This document shows positions 63,878-64,000 of a stretch of DNA of 64,000 nucleotides, in pieces. This DNA comes from Bradyrhizobium lablabi (lineage in GTDB: Bacteria; Pseudomonadota; Alphaproteobacteria; Rhizobiales; Xanthobacteraceae), in the NCBI RefSeq assembly GCF_001440475.1, contig NZ_LLYB01000082.1:1-64000 (forward strand), in the 5' to 3' direction. The position numbers were made by a program, and so were the translations under genes. The stretch's first letter is position 1, and each line of letters begins with the position of its first letter. The notes under the pieces were generated by a model that was not told the DNA's origin, made no database searches, and worked only from the letters and a program-made list of their open reading frames with translations.

Positions 63878-64000
63878 TCAGCCCTTGCGCAGGAACACGT
63901 AGTCGGCAGAGTAGGGGACGCTTTCATAGGTGCCCGCCTTGTAGCAGGCGCCGGTGAGCCTTCCCCCCGCCGTGTTGATCCGCTGCACGGTCGTCGCCGG
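63878..64000 (-). CDS. DUF3455-family protein (second copy, 5' part outside window)
   Basis: The visible 40 C-terminal codons read ATTVQRINTAGGRLTGACYK then SADYVFLRKG and a stop at 63878. They match the end of the gene at 63306-63815 almost residue for residue (TTVQRINTAGGKLEGACDKA, SADYVFLRKS). It is therefore a tandem paralogue. The remainder lies beyond base 64000. Confidence 0.82.
   Translation of the reverse strand, partial: PATTVQRINTAGGRLTGACYKAGTYESVPYSADYVFLRKG

Overview
The window reads as a chromosomal segment of a Bradyrhizobium-type alphaproteobacterium (Nitrobacteraceae, Rhizobiales). The signs are the high GC content with GC-rich third codon positions, a flgB-flgC-fliE-fliQ-fliR-flhB block followed by a CckA-like hybrid kinase, a CtrA box of the TTAA-N7-TTAA type, an alphaproteobacterial LexA box of the GAAC-N7-GAAC type before recA, and several palindromic repeat families of a kind I associate with Bradyrhizobium intergenic regions. 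No tRNA, rRNA, CRISPR array, transposase or prophage module was seen. Both window edges cut a gene.

Layout. 0-7.2 kb: a divergent fliO-like gene, then the flagellar export and rod block and cckA. 7.4-13.4 kb: mostly exported or small-molecule enzymes (Tim44-domain protein, lectin-like protein, tandem DUF3606 protein, GST, GFA, methyltransferase) and small unknowns. 13.6-18.1 kb: fumarase, a coupled DUF429 gene, a pair of related exported proteins, a decayed copy of the fumarase 3' end, and a frameshifted cell-wall amidase. 18.3-24.4 kb: a probable TetR-controlled locus with a carotenoid-cleavage-type oxygenase, a MAPEG protein, YciB and other membrane proteins, TetR and DUF4188. Two near-copies of the same double operator mark its promoters. 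24.4-27.8 kb: small exported proteins, a SET-domain protein with a histone-like tail, and an NsrR-truncated hemoglobin cassette around a perfect palindrome. 27.9-35.0 kb: small membrane proteins, two MmyB-type regulators, thioesterase, DsbA-like, NIPSNAP, and an acyltransferase-cupin fusion. 35.2-46.9 kb: a CHASE2-PAS-GGDEF-EAL protein, a FecR-domain protein and an outer-membrane TpsB transporter, then a secreted caspase-like protease, a PQQ dehydrogenase and a PilZ protein. 47-51 kb: an ORF-poor tract with only very small genes, two of them under 60 codons. 51.2-58.2 kb: recA, a DUF1835-like gene, and the glycine cleavage operon gcvTHP with a tandem glycine riboswitch. 58.4-64 kb: alaS, unknown membrane proteins and tandem DUF3455 paralogues.

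How the genes work together. Motility is tied to the cell cycle through CtrA, whose upstream kinase CckA is encoded just downstream of the flagellar block. Three specific regulators have visible sites: LexA at recA, NsrR at the hemoglobin gene, and most likely the local TetR at two promoters. The TetR locus and the CHASE2/FecR/TpsB locus are the best candidates for poorly described systems. All family names come from motif recognition by eye; no database search was run.
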